Below are positions 1-7,838 of a stretch of 23,275 nucleotides of DNA, piece by piece. The position numbers were made by a program, and so were the translations under genes. How positions within the stretch are numbered: position 1 is the stretch's first letter; every line of letters starts with the position of its first letter. The stretch lies in contig JAGVOC010000149.1 in the NCBI GenBank assembly GCA_020052975.1, forward strand, positions 1-23,275, written 5' to 3'. Source of the DNA: Desulfobacterales bacterium (lineage in GTDB: Bacteria > Desulfobacterota > Desulfobacteria > Desulfobacterales > RPRI01). The notes beneath the pieces were generated by a model. That model was not told the origin of the DNA, ran no database searches, and worked only from the letters and a program-made list of their open reading frames with translations.

Positions 1-16
1 GCGGGGACATTTTGAG

Positions 17-1726
17 ATGGTTAATAAATTGAACATACAGAAATTGATGAACGCCAAAACAGGATATGCCGTCCTGCTGCTGTCGTTCTTTTTGCTTTCC
101 TACATCCTGCCCCTTGGGGCCCGTGACCTCGTTGTCCCGGACGAAACGCGCTATGCCGAGATTCCCCGCGAGATGATCGACGGCGGCGACTGGGTTGTTC
201 CCCACCTCAACGGCGTTAGGTATTTCGAAAAACCGGCGCTTGGTTATTGGGTGCATGCCGGTTCACTTCTGCTATTCGGCGAAAACAATTTTGCCGTCCG
301 CCTGCCGTCCGCTCTGGCTGTCGGGCTGTCGGCCCTGTTGATATACGTATTGGTCAGCCGTGTGTCGCGTCGTGAGGATGAAGATGACGGTTTGCCTGCT
401 ATACCGGCCGTTCTCATCTTTCTATCCTGTTTTGAGGTGTTCGGGGTGGGCAACACTGCTGTGCTGGACAGCCTGTTTTCGTTTTTCCTGACTGCGTCCA
501 TTACTGCTTTCTATTTCGCATCTGAAAAGCGTCCGGGCTCTGCAATGGAAAAAGGGTTTCTGGTGCTTGCCGGTCTGTCCTGCGGCCTTGCTTTTCTGAC
601 CAAGGGGTTTCTTGCATTTGCCGTGCCGGTTTTGGCTCTGGTTCCCTATCTGGTCTGGCAGCGCCGGTATTCAGACGTGTTTCGCATGAGCTGGCTGCCG
701 GTTCTTACGGCCATTCTGGTGGCACTTCCATGGAGTATAGCAATCCACTTAAGAGAACCAGATTTCTGGCGGTTTTTTTTCTGGAATGAACATATCCGCC
801 GATTTATGTCCGACAATGCCCAACATAAAGAGTCTTTCTGGTTTTTCTTATTGACCGCACCGGGCATGTTTATCCCCTGGATATTTGTGGCCCCTGCGGT
901 TGCGCAGGGTATAAAGGCACAACTGTTTGAACAGGGAGCGCAAGGCAGGGTGCTAAGATTTTGCATTTGCTGGCTGGCACTGCCCTTTCTGTTTTTCTCG
1001 TTGTCGAGCGGCAAATTGCTCACCTATATTCTTCCCTGCTTTCCCCCTTTTGCCATTCTCATGGCCTTCGGGCTTTTGTACGCGCTCAAGAAAAATGCGC
1101 AGAATAGATTATTTCAAGGAGGGACTGCTGTATGCGCCGTATTTTTCGGTCTGATCCTTATTGCATTTTTGTATGTTCAATTCTTCGGCTTCAATGGGTT
1201 CAGCCCGTATAGCCAGCCCTGGAAAGTTATGATGCTGATAAATGGCTTCTTTTTTTCTGTTCTGCTGTGCTTTTGGTCCTTCCGGAGCGGTAATGTAAAA
1301 GACAAAGCCCTCCTTTTCGGTATAGCGCCGCTTCTCCTTTTCTTTGTTGTTCACTATACCATCCCTGACTTGACCATTGAGGCAAAAGCGCCGGGTGTTT
1401 TACTGGAACAACAGAAGAAAGACATCACTGACGAAAATATTATCATTTCCGATGAAAACTCGGTCGGGGCTGTCTGCTGGTATCTAAAACGCAGTGATGT
1501 TTACTTGCTTGGAGGAACCGGCGAATTTGATTACGGATTGGGTTTTAAAGATGCAGACGGGAGATTGCTTGACATGCAATCCGCTGCCGATCTTATAAAT
1601 GAAAACCGGGGCAAAACAGTGCTGGTCGCCAGAGTTAAGAATATTATTCGATGGTTGGATAAGCTTCCCAAGCCTGTTTTTCAGGATCAGAGCGGACCTT
1701 CTGGATATGTGCTCTGGAAGTATTGA
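17..1726 (+). CDS. ArnT-family lipid-linked sugar transferase (GT83/PMT-like)
   Basis: Integral inner-membrane glycosyltransferase of 569 residues, close to the usual length of ArnT (about 550). The family moves a sugar such as 4-amino-4-deoxy-arabinose from undecaprenyl phosphate onto lipid A at the periplasmic face. The first membrane span is about residues 17-35. It is followed by the family's periplasmic signature: PDETRYAEI at 41-49, which carries the acidic residues expected to be catalytic, then FEKPALGYW at 70-78. About ten further hydrophobic spans follow, then a soluble C-terminal tail from about residue 455. The ATG at 17 has only a weak ribosome site, and an alternative ATG lies 10 codons in. 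The two-component pair downstream and the LTA-synthase-like gene beyond suggest an envelope-decoration locus. The donor sugar and acceptor cannot be read from sequence, and a general PMT_2-type mannosyl or other sugar transferase is possible. No sugar-nucleotide synthesis genes are in the window. Confidence 0.85.
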   Translation: MVNKLNIQKLMNAKTGYAVLLLSFFLLSYILPLGARDLVVPDETRYAEIPREMIDGGDWVVPHLNGVRYFEKPALGYWVHAGSLLLFGENNFAVRLPSALAVGLSALLIYVLVSRVSRREDEDDGLPAIPAVLIFLSCFEVFGVGNTAVLDSLFSFFLTASITAFYFASEKRPGSAMEKGFLVLAGLSCGLAFLTKGFLAFAVPVLALVPYLVWQRRYSDVFRMSWLPVLTAILVALPWSIAIHLREPDFWRFFFWNEHIRRFMSDNAQHKESFWFFLLTAPGMFIPWIFVAPAVAQGIKAQLFEQGAQGRVLRFCICWLALPFLFFSLSSGKLLTYILPCFPPFAILMAFGLLYALKKNAQNRLFQGGTAVCAVFFGLILIAFLYVQFFGFNGFSPYSQPWKVMMLINGFFFSVLLCFWSFRSGNVKDKALLFGIAPLLLFFVVHYTIPDLTIEAKAPGVLLEQQKKDITDENIIISDENSVGAVCWYLKRSDVYLLGGTGEFDYGLGFKDADGRLLDMQSAADLINENRGKTVLVARVKNIIRWLDKLPKPVFQDQSGPSGYVLWKY

Positions 1727-1902
1727 AAATGGTTGTATGCCGGTTTTTTGATGTTATTTCATTTTCTTATATCATGACTATCGCAATCGTTTGTGCTATA
1801 AAGTAACTTACAGATGAATTTTAATGATCCGCTGATTGCGGTTATCCCCTTTTTCTATATGTAGGGAAATGGGAGCAAAAACAATTTTTGGGGCGTGCGG
1901 TT
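1727..1902. other. Intergenic gap before the two-component operon
   Basis: This gap of about 175 bases holds no convincing gene. A small dyad, CCGC-TGATT-GCGG at 1829-1841, is followed within a few bases by a pyrimidine/T-rich stretch (1846-1856) and could be a weak terminator for the ArnT-like gene. A loose sigma-70-like pair, TTGATG at 1748-1753 and TATCAT at 1770-1775 with a 16-base spacer, could start transcription of the response regulator gene. Both are weak by eye. Confidence 0.3.
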
Positions 1903-2586
1903 ATGAGAATTTTGATCGTAGATGATGATTGCTCACTACTGGAACAATTACAGCAAATTCTGACAAGGCAGCGTTACATCGTAGAGACTGCAACGGATGG
2001 GGAACAGGCGTTGGACAAATTGTTCGGAACTCCTTTCGATGCGATCGTTCTCGATATCATGATGCCGAAAATCGACGGGTTGACCGCTTTGGAAGAGATG
2101 CGAAAGGCCGGGATCGATGCTCCGGTACTCATGCTTACCGCAAAAGGAGATATGACAGATAAGGTAAAGGGCCTCGACCTTGGTGCGGATGACTACCTGG
2201 CCAAACCGTTTTCCTCGGATGAGTTGTTGGCTCGCGTGCGTGCTTTGCTCAGGAGATCCGGAGGCCAGTGTGAATCCGCCATACAGGTTCAGGACCTTGA
2301 GCTTGACACGGTAAGCCGCAAGGTGACCAGGGGCGGAAAACAGGTCGAGCTGACCCCCAGAGAGTTTTCCATCCTTGAGTTTCTCCTGCACAATAAAAAC
2401 AGGGCCGTGTCGCGTTTCAGCCTGGCCGAACATGTATGGGGTGACGATTTCGATCCCTTCAGCATGTCCAATTTCATGGATGTTCATATCAAGAATCTTC
2501 GTCAAAAAATCGGTGATTCCGGACATGGTAAAATAATCCGAACCATCCGCGGCGTAGGGTATATCATCGGAGACGCGGAACAATGA
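1903..2586 (+). CDS. OmpR/PhoB-family response regulator
   Basis: DNA-binding response regulator of 227 residues from the chosen ATG. The receiver domain (1-120) has the acidic pair D7/D8, phospho-acceptor D51 in VLDIMMP, T79 and K101 in LAKPF. The winged-helix effector domain (about 126-223) has the family pattern LTPREFSILEFL, the HVWG segment, and the recognition-helix pattern VDVHIKNLRQKI-like with the terminal IRTIRGVGY. An in-frame TTG at 1888 would add five residues (MGRAV), but the ATG at 1903 gives the standard MRILIVDDD start. The gene overlaps the sensor kinase by 4 bases (ATGA), the usual sign of translational coupling. Lying between an ArnT-type gene and an LTA-synthase-like gene, it may play a PmrA/QseB-like role in envelope remodelling. 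Its target promoters are not shown by the sequence. Confidence 0.93.
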   Translation: MRILIVDDDCSLLEQLQQILTRQRYIVETATDGEQALDKLFGTPFDAIVLDIMMPKIDGLTALEEMRKAGIDAPVLMLTAKGDMTDKVKGLDLGADDYLAKPFSSDELLARVRALLRRSGGQCESAIQVQDLELDTVSRKVTRGGKQVELTPREFSILEFLLHNKNRAVSRFSLAEHVWGDDFDPFSMSNFMDVHIKNLRQKIGDSGHGKIIRTIRGVGYIIGDAEQ

Positions 2587-3995
2587 CCGTCAAGACAAGG
2601 ATCACGCTCTTTATTGTCGGGGCCGGCTTGGTTACCAGCTTATTGTTTTCCGTTGTTGTGTTTTATGAATTGTTGGAGCAACCCTTCGAACTTCTGGATA
2701 CCGTACTGAAAGAGGAGGCATACAGAACAACTTCCATGATCCTTAAAAGACAAAGCACATCGGAATCAGCATCTCTCGAAACTGTTGATCAAGCAATGTA
2801 TGCTTATTGGATCGAGATTTATGAGCAAGGCACCAATAAGATGCTCTACCAGTCCGACCTGGCAAAATCGGCAAAGCTTCCTCCGGTAAATCCTGGTTCC
2901 AGCGCTATTGTGAGCGCCATCATTCCAAGCAAACAAATCAAACCGGATCAGGACAGAAGCCGGAAATTAACCTTTCGGGTCAGGACCATTTCGATTAAGT
3001 TGGACGGCCGGTCGTTCGTTGTACAGATTGCCCGGACCATGGATAGCTTGGAAGACGAAATATGGGAACTGATTTTCGGCATTGTGGCCGGGCTTGTTTT
3101 TTCCTCCTTGGCGTTGATTGCCATCAGCCGTTTCGTGGCCGGTAAGATCTTGCAGCCGATTGGTCGAATGAAAGATTTGGCTCAAGATATCAGTGAAAAG
3201 AATCTTGGCCGGCGGATACCCCCTGGAGAAGGAAAGGATGAATTCAGCGAGCTCGCGAGGACCATCAACCGGATGCTGGACCGGCTGCAATATTCTTTTG
3301 TGAGGCAGAGGGATTTTCTCTTCGATACATCTCATGAATTGAAAACGCCGCTCACCACCATGCGACTGGCTGTAGACGATATTTGTACCTGTGACGGGAA
3401 AAATTTACCGCCCTTTGTGAGGAATAACCTTCTGCGATTAAACAATCAAGTATTGCGCATGGAGCGCTTGGTAAAAGATCTGTTGAACCTGTCATCCCTG
3501 GAAACACTGACCTGCATCGATCCAAAGCCGGTTCAAATAACCGAGCTGTTATCATCCTTGGCAGAGGAATATAAATTTTTAGCGGATGCTCAAAACATCA
3601 AAATGGACATCCGCCTTTCCATGCGGCTTTTTACTCTGGGAGATGGGGAAAAACTGCACCGCGCCTTTTCAAATATTCTGGATAATGCCGTCAGGTACAA
3701 CGTTGATGGTGGACGGATTGAACTGACGGGCGACCAGTCCGCTGCCGAACTGACGGTAACCGTCGCCAACACGGGCTCCGGCGTTGCCGAGGTTGAAATC
3801 CCCAGGGTGTTTGATCAATTCTACCGGGTCGAAAAGTCCAGGTCCATCCCGAACGGCGGCTCCGGACTGGGCCTGACTATCGTGAAACGAATCGTCGAGC
3901 TTCACGGTGGAGTGGTTAAGTTTGAGAGCCGACAAGGGGCTTGGACCCGGGTAACGGTTTCTCTGCCTCGGCGCGGGGATACGACCTCAGCATGA
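2583..3995 (+). CDS. Sensor histidine kinase, PmrB/QseC-like architecture
   Basis: Inner-membrane sensor kinase of 470 residues and partner of the overlapping response regulator. TM1 is about 7-29. A periplasmic sensor region of about 130 residues (30-160) has no domain I can name. TM2 is about 161-183, HAMP about 184-238, and the HisKA helix has the autophosphorylated histidine H251 in TSHELKTPL. The HATPase_c domain has its N-box in FSNILDNAVRYN (about 357-368) and the G-boxes ending in GGSGLGLTIVKRI. All kinase catalytic motifs are present, so it should be active. The ligand is unknown. PmrB-type kinases sense metal ions or cationic peptides, but the classic ExxE iron motif is not obvious in the periplasmic part. 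Membrane span and domain limits are estimates by eye. Confidence 0.93.
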   Translation: MTVKTRITLFIVGAGLVTSLLFSVVVFYELLEQPFELLDTVLKEEAYRTTSMILKRQSTSESASLETVDQAMYAYWIEIYEQGTNKMLYQSDLAKSAKLPPVNPGSSAIVSAIIPSKQIKPDQDRSRKLTFRVRTISIKLDGRSFVVQIARTMDSLEDEIWELIFGIVAGLVFSSLALIAISRFVAGKILQPIGRMKDLAQDISEKNLGRRIPPGEGKDEFSELARTINRMLDRLQYSFVRQRDFLFDTSHELKTPLTTMRLAVDDICTCDGKNLPPFVRNNLLRLNNQVLRMERLVKDLLNLSSLETLTCIDPKPVQITELLSSLAEEYKFLADAQNIKMDIRLSMRLFTLGDGEKLHRAFSNILDNAVRYNVDGGRIELTGDQSAAELTVTVANTGSGVAEVEIPRVFDQFYRVEKSRSIPNGGSGLGLTIVKRIVELHGGVVKFESRQGAWTRVTVSLPRRGDTTSA

Positions 3996-4093
3996 AAAGC
4001 GACAGGACAAACAGCCTGAAACCGAGGCAGACCCGCAGGGCCGGATATTGCTCGCTGGCGCAATAGAGCTTTCCTTACATAGGGAGAACAAAA

Positions 4094-4231
4094 ATGGCTG
4101 GACGTTTACCGAGAACGATCGTGATGTTGGCATCGCTTGGAATACTCATCGCCGGCGTCTGGTTAGAGCTGGAGCGAACGCAGCAACTGGCGCTCCCTGC
4201 CTACTATAACACCGTTAAGAGCAGGGGCTGA
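4094..4231 (+). CDS. Small single-span membrane peptide (45 aa), unrecognised
   Basis: ATG at 4094, TGA at 4229-4231. A purine-rich ribosome site, AGGGAG (4081-4086), sits 7 bases before the ATG. The 45-residue product begins MAGRLPRTIV, with positive charge before a hydrophobic segment (about residues 9-22), then an acidic/amphipathic stretch (WLELERTQ) and a short tail ending VKSRG. It therefore looks like a small inner-membrane protein with its N-terminus inside. It lies about 100 bases after the sensor kinase on the same strand, and its stop codon falls within the loop of a rho-independent terminator, which suggests it is the last gene of that transcript. I know no family for it. By analogy with small membrane regulators of sensor kinases it could modulate the kinase upstream or the LTA-synthase-like enzyme next door, but this is speculation. 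Confidence 0.55.
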   Translation: MAGRLPRTIVMLASLGILIAGVWLELERTQQLALPAYYNTVKSRG

Positions 4232-4252
4232 ATCGGCCCTGTCTTATTTTTT
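4222..4252 (+). terminator. Rho-independent terminator overlapping the 45-aa gene's stop
   Basis: Stem CAGGG (4222-4226) / CCCTG (4237-4241) with a 10-base loop containing the small ORF's TGA, followed by the T-rich run TCTTATTTTTT (4242-4252). It ends the plus-strand two-component transcript. The T-run overlaps the stop codon of the convergent LTA-synthase-like gene (4244-4246), so the two operons meet with no spare sequence. Confidence 0.6.
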
Positions 4253-6286
4253 ACGCATCTCATCGTTGTGCCCGGTGTGATTTTCCAGCAGCGCATGCGT
4301 TGCCGTTTGCAGATAAGCATTCAGCTCCTTCTGCATTTGCTGCAGCTTATTGGGATCATCAATCGGTTCGGCAGACAATACGGGGCGAGTCTTGTACCGG
4401 AATAATTTGGGTCCGGTGTTTGGCGCCTTGATTATAATTGTTTCGCCCTCTATGAATGCCACCATCTGTTCATTCCCCGAAGGTTTGATCACCGCGCGAC
4501 CTGGATCACCTTCCGGGAGCGCCAGCAAATCCCTTCCCCAGCAGTGGTGCACATAGCTCCCGCCCAGCATTCCCATAACGGTGGGCACGATATCAACCTG
4601 TGAGCCGACGGTTGCATTGGTTTTGCCGAACCGGGTCTGGATATCCTTTCCGATAAAAAGCAAAGGCACATGAAACCGGAATAAATCCATATCTGTAACC
4701 AGCGCGCCTCCGCCGAAACCGTGGTCACCGGTTATCACGAAAAGAGTGTCGTCAAAACCGCCCCGGTTTTTGATCTTTCTGAAAAACTGCCCCAGCGCAT
4801 AATCTGAGTAGCGCATGGCGGTGAGATGCCCCTCCTCCGCGCCGTTCACCATCACCTTTTCAACCGGCATCGGAGCCGGGAAGGAATAAGGGACGTGATT
4901 GGACAGTGTCTGCAATATGGCGTAATAGGGACGGTCGCTCTTTTCCAGTTTAACGATTTCGTCAAAGGCGCGATCGAACATGTCTTCATCGGTAACGCCC
5001 CATGTGGGATCCAATAAACGCGGGTTCACGAAATCGTTACGTCCGATGAATCTGCTTACGCCCTGCGCTCTGAAAAATCCGATCTGATTGTCCCAGGCAA
5101 AATCGCCGTTATACACAAACACATTATCGTAATTGCGGCCGGATAGCACCTTGGGAAGTCCTGAAAAACGATACGAGCCTTCCGGCTGGTTCATCAGATA
5201 TTCATAATTCGGCAGATTGGGGAAACAGCCCAGGGTTGCGAACATGCCCTGATGCGTGTGCGTTCCGTTTGAAAAAATATGATCGAACAGCAGGCCTTCT
5301 CCCGAAAGTTCATCAAAAGAAGGAGTGACGTTTAATGTGTTGCCGAACACGCCGATGCGCTGCGCGCTCAAACTTTCCATCAGGATCAACACGACATTTC
5401 TGTACGGAGAAGCCGGAGCGGAAGTCAATGGATCGAAACGGCGAAGCAAGGGGTATTTTTCAGGAGCTGTCAGCGATTCCTGCGGCAAAAGCCACTTTCT
5501 GTGCACCAGATCAAGGGCTTCCTTCTCATCCATTTTATTAAGCCATGAATTTTCCCTGGGGTTACCTATGTATTGCTCCGCTGCTTTGGCCAGCGTGAAT
5601 GCTCCGTTAAGCGCCAGATGATTGGCAAACAGGTGAGAACTGTGAAACGCATCCCCCCAGCGAAGCGGCGAGCCGAAGCGCAAGGTGCCGCGAATGGAAA
5701 CAAAACCCAGAAGTATCAGAACTATTGCAATCAATAAACGCGATCTGTAACGATAACGGGTATCCGGCTTTCGGGTCCTGCGGTCAACCAGGCGCAGGGC
5801 CGCAATCGAGGAAACGGCCATCACACCGCACAAGAGGAGAAAACGGAGCACCGGGAATCCGCGCCATAGCATGCTTATAACCGTTTTCGGATCTTCCTTC
5901 AAATACTGAAACACCAGGCTGTTTAAACGTGTATGAAATTCACGATAAAAATCCGGTTCCATCACGGCAAGAAAACTGAACAGTACCAAGGCGAGACCCA
6001 GCCAGAGGTTCCACCACCTGCGGTGGCTCAATCCGGCCGGAAAAAACATGCCGGCTAAAAGCGGCGTCATCGTGTAACCGATCACGAGCAGATCGAAACG
6101 AAATCCGACCGTGTAGGAGATCAGCAGAGCGGATACCGGAATATCCGCGATCAGGCCGCTGTTGCGCACTAAAAGCAATGTACGGCTGACGGTGAACAAC
6201 AGCAGAAATACCGCACTGCTTCCGAAAATATAGGCAGTGTCGGCAATTGCCGAATACCTCGTCACGGAATTAGCAGATTTTGACAT
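4244..6286 (-). CDS. LTA synthase-family (sulfatase-fold) phospho-head-group transferase
   Basis: Membrane-anchored enzyme of 680 residues. Five N-terminal hydrophobic segments (about 17-40, 52-75, 93-110, 145-167, 183-200) are followed by a periplasmic alkaline-phosphatase/sulfatase-fold domain from about residue 295. Readable features are NVVLILMESLSA (297-308, with metal ligand E304), the nucleophile region NGTHTHQG (340-347, T344 most likely), SNHVPY (462-467) and the metal-binding TGDHGFGG (519-526, D521/H522). The family transfers phosphoglycerol or phosphoethanolamine from phospholipid head groups to polymers or lipids: LtaS, OpgB and EptA-like members. In a Gram-negative next to an ArnT/PmrAB-like set, modification of lipid A, a glycan or another envelope polymer is plausible. 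The substrate cannot be read directly. The start is supported by GGAGAAAGGA just before the ATG. Confidence 0.88.
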   Translation of the reverse strand: MSKSANSVTRYSAIADTAYIFGSSAVFLLLFTVSRTLLLVRNSGLIADIPVSALLISYTVGFRFDLLVIGYTMTPLLAGMFFPAGLSHRRWWNLWLGLALVLFSFLAVMEPDFYREFHTRLNSLVFQYLKEDPKTVISMLWRGFPVLRFLLLCGVMAVSSIAALRLVDRRTRKPDTRYRYRSRLLIAIVLILLGFVSIRGTLRFGSPLRWGDAFHSSHLFANHLALNGAFTLAKAAEQYIGNPRENSWLNKMDEKEALDLVHRKWLLPQESLTAPEKYPLLRRFDPLTSAPASPYRNVVLILMESLSAQRIGVFGNTLNVTPSFDELSGEGLLFDHIFSNGTHTHQGMFATLGCFPNLPNYEYLMNQPEGSYRFSGLPKVLSGRNYDNVFVYNGDFAWDNQIGFFRAQGVSRFIGRNDFVNPRLLDPTWGVTDEDMFDRAFDEIVKLEKSDRPYYAILQTLSNHVPYSFPAPMPVEKVMVNGAEEGHLTAMRYSDYALGQFFRKIKNRGGFDDTLFVITGDHGFGGGALVTDMDLFRFHVPLLFIGKDIQTRFGKTNATVGSQVDIVPTVMGMLGGSYVHHCWGRDLLALPEGDPGRAVIKPSGNEQMVAFIEGETIIIKAPNTGPKLFRYKTRPVLSAEPIDDPNKLQQMQKELNAYLQTATHALLENHTGHNDEMRKK

Positions 6287-6377
6287 AATCCTTTCTCCGA
6301 TCCCCAGCCTTTCTCGCGCCGGTCAATACGGCCGGTAAACGGTCAGGATCGTCTATTGTTAACTTACATGTGTAGAG

Positions 6378-6404
6378 AGTATAAAAAAGAAGTGCGTGAG
6401 TCAA
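6378..6404 (-). promoter_or_regulatory. Candidate sigma-70-type promoter for the LTA-synthase-like gene
   Basis: On the minus strand TTGACT (6404-6399) and TATACT (6383-6378) stand 15 bases apart. A 17-base spacing to an overlapping TACTCT is also possible. It lies about 90 bases before the LTA-synthase-like start at 6286. The hexamers are close to consensus but the short spacer lowers confidence. Confidence 0.35.
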
Positions 6405-6490
6405 GGCCAAAGCATAAATAACCGGAACGATCAAATGATTATACAAACTCAGTATTAATAATCAAGCTCAGGTGCCCAGTTTAATACTTT

Positions 6491-7834
6491 TTATCCGAGT
6501 CCGTACTTCTTCATTTTTCTCCACAGAGTAGTACGCGGGATATTTAATATCCTTGACGTAAGGCCCTTGTTGTAATCAGATCGTTCCAGAACCTTACCGA
6601 TGAAACTTTTTTCGAGTTCATCCAGTGACATGAGTTTTCCACTTTCTATGGAATCGAACTCAAGTTGCTGCAAATCACTCGGCAGGTCACGGATCCTGAT
6701 TTGATCATCATCTGTGAGAGCCACAGCCCGTTCAATAATATTTTCCAGTTCGCGGACATTTCCGGGGAAGGTGTAATTTAGAAGAATATCAAGCGCATTC
6801 GGTTGAATGCCTGTTACAGGCTTATGAAAAGCGAGGCTGTATTTTTCTATGAAATACTTGACCAGCAACGGTATATCGTCCCGGCGTTCGGCCAGATGAG
6901 GCAGGTGAATCGTCACAACATTTAACCTGAAAAAGAGATCCTCTCTGAAATTTCCCAGACCGACCTCGCGTTTGAGATCCTTATTGCCGGCAGCAATAAT
7001 CCGGATGTCAAGGTCGATAGGCCGGACACCTCCGACCCGTATGATCCGTTTTTCCTGTATCACATGCAGGATCTTTACCTGCATAGCTAAAGGCATTTCG
7101 CCGATTTCGTCAAGGAAAACGGTTCCTCCTGAGGCCGATTCAAGAAGGCCGACACGTGTTGCTGTCGCTCCGGTAAAAGCCCCTTTTTCATATCCGAAAA
7201 GTTCGCTGTTTATCAGTTCATCCGTAAATCCTCCGCAGTTGAAAGATACAAAGGGGCACTCCTTCCTGGGACTCATCTGGTGGATTTCTCTTGCTGCAAG
7301 CTCCTTGCCGGTACCGCTGGCACCCTGAAGCAGAATATTACAATTCAACGGAGCCACTTTCTGAATCATTGAAAAGACTTGATGAATAGCCGGACTGGAT
7401 CCCACAATGCTTTTGAATTTGCCTTCACCTTTCAGGGCTTCTCTGAGCCTCTTATTTTCAAGACGAATGTTGAGCTTCTCAAACGCGCCCCTTGCCAGCA
7501 ACCTTATTTCGCTCAACTTAAGGGGCTTGGGCGCATAATGGTATGCGCCCTCCTTAATTGCTTCGATAGCACTGTCAATGGAACTGTATCCTGTAATAAT
7601 AATCACTTCCGTGTATTCATTGATCTTCTTGATTTTGGACAAAAGCGCCATCCCGTTTGCATCAGGAAGCATGAGGTCTGTAAAAACAATTCCAAAAGGA
7701 GAAGCTTCCATACGTTCCATAAAAGGACCTCCGGAGGTAAAAGTCTCCACTTCAAATCCGTCTTTAGTCAGCGCCTGGGATAGCCTGCGGCAAACCGTAA
7801 TCTCATCATCAACAATAGCTATTCGTCTATCCAT
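6491..7834 (-). CDS. NtrC-family sigma-54-dependent response regulator
   Basis: Enhancer-binding activator of 447 residues from the chosen ATG. The receiver domain (1-118) has D9/D10, phospho-acceptor D53 in FTDLMLP and K103 in PKPLK. The AAA+ domain has Walker A GASGTGKE (171-178), the sigma-54 contact loop GAFTGA (218-223), Walker B VFLDE (239-243) and the R-finger region FREDLFFRLN. A Fis-type helix-turn-helix at the C-terminus ends SRILNIPRTTLWRKMKKYGL. It should activate sigma-54 RNA polymerase when phosphorylated by the kinase encoded just upstream. The start at 7834 (MDRRIAIVDDE) is preferred because the ATG at 7852 adds only MTGISE, overlaps the kinase stop by 14 bases and has no ribosome site. 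The divergent operon has a strong sigma-54 promoter, which makes it the obvious target. Its receiver closely resembles the lone receiver at 14370. Confidence 0.95.
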   Translation of the reverse strand: MDRRIAIVDDEITVCRRLSQALTKDGFEVETFTSGGPFMERMEASPFGIVFTDLMLPDANGMALLSKIKKINEYTEVIIITGYSSIDSAIEAIKEGAYHYAPKPLKLSEIRLLARGAFEKLNIRLENKRLREALKGEGKFKSIVGSSPAIHQVFSMIQKVAPLNCNILLQGASGTGKELAAREIHQMSPRKECPFVSFNCGGFTDELINSELFGYEKGAFTGATATRVGLLESASGGTVFLDEIGEMPLAMQVKILHVIQEKRIIRVGGVRPIDLDIRIIAAGNKDLKREVGLGNFREDLFFRLNVVTIHLPHLAERRDDIPLLVKYFIEKYSLAFHKPVTGIQPNALDILLNYTFPGNVRELENIIERAVALTDDDQIRIRDLPSDLQQLEFDSIESGKLMSLDELEKSFIGKVLERSDYNKGLTSRILNIPRTTLWRKMKKYGLG

Positions 7835-7838
7835 TTCG

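Noticed and set aside
1948..2583. 211-codon minus-strand open frame
   Set aside because: It lies entirely antisense to the well-supported OmpR-type regulator and shows no family features.
6451..6488. AGTATTAA / TTAATACT dyad after the NtrC-type regulator as a terminator
   Set aside because: The stem is AT-rich, the loop is 22 bases, and on the relevant minus strand no T-run follows.
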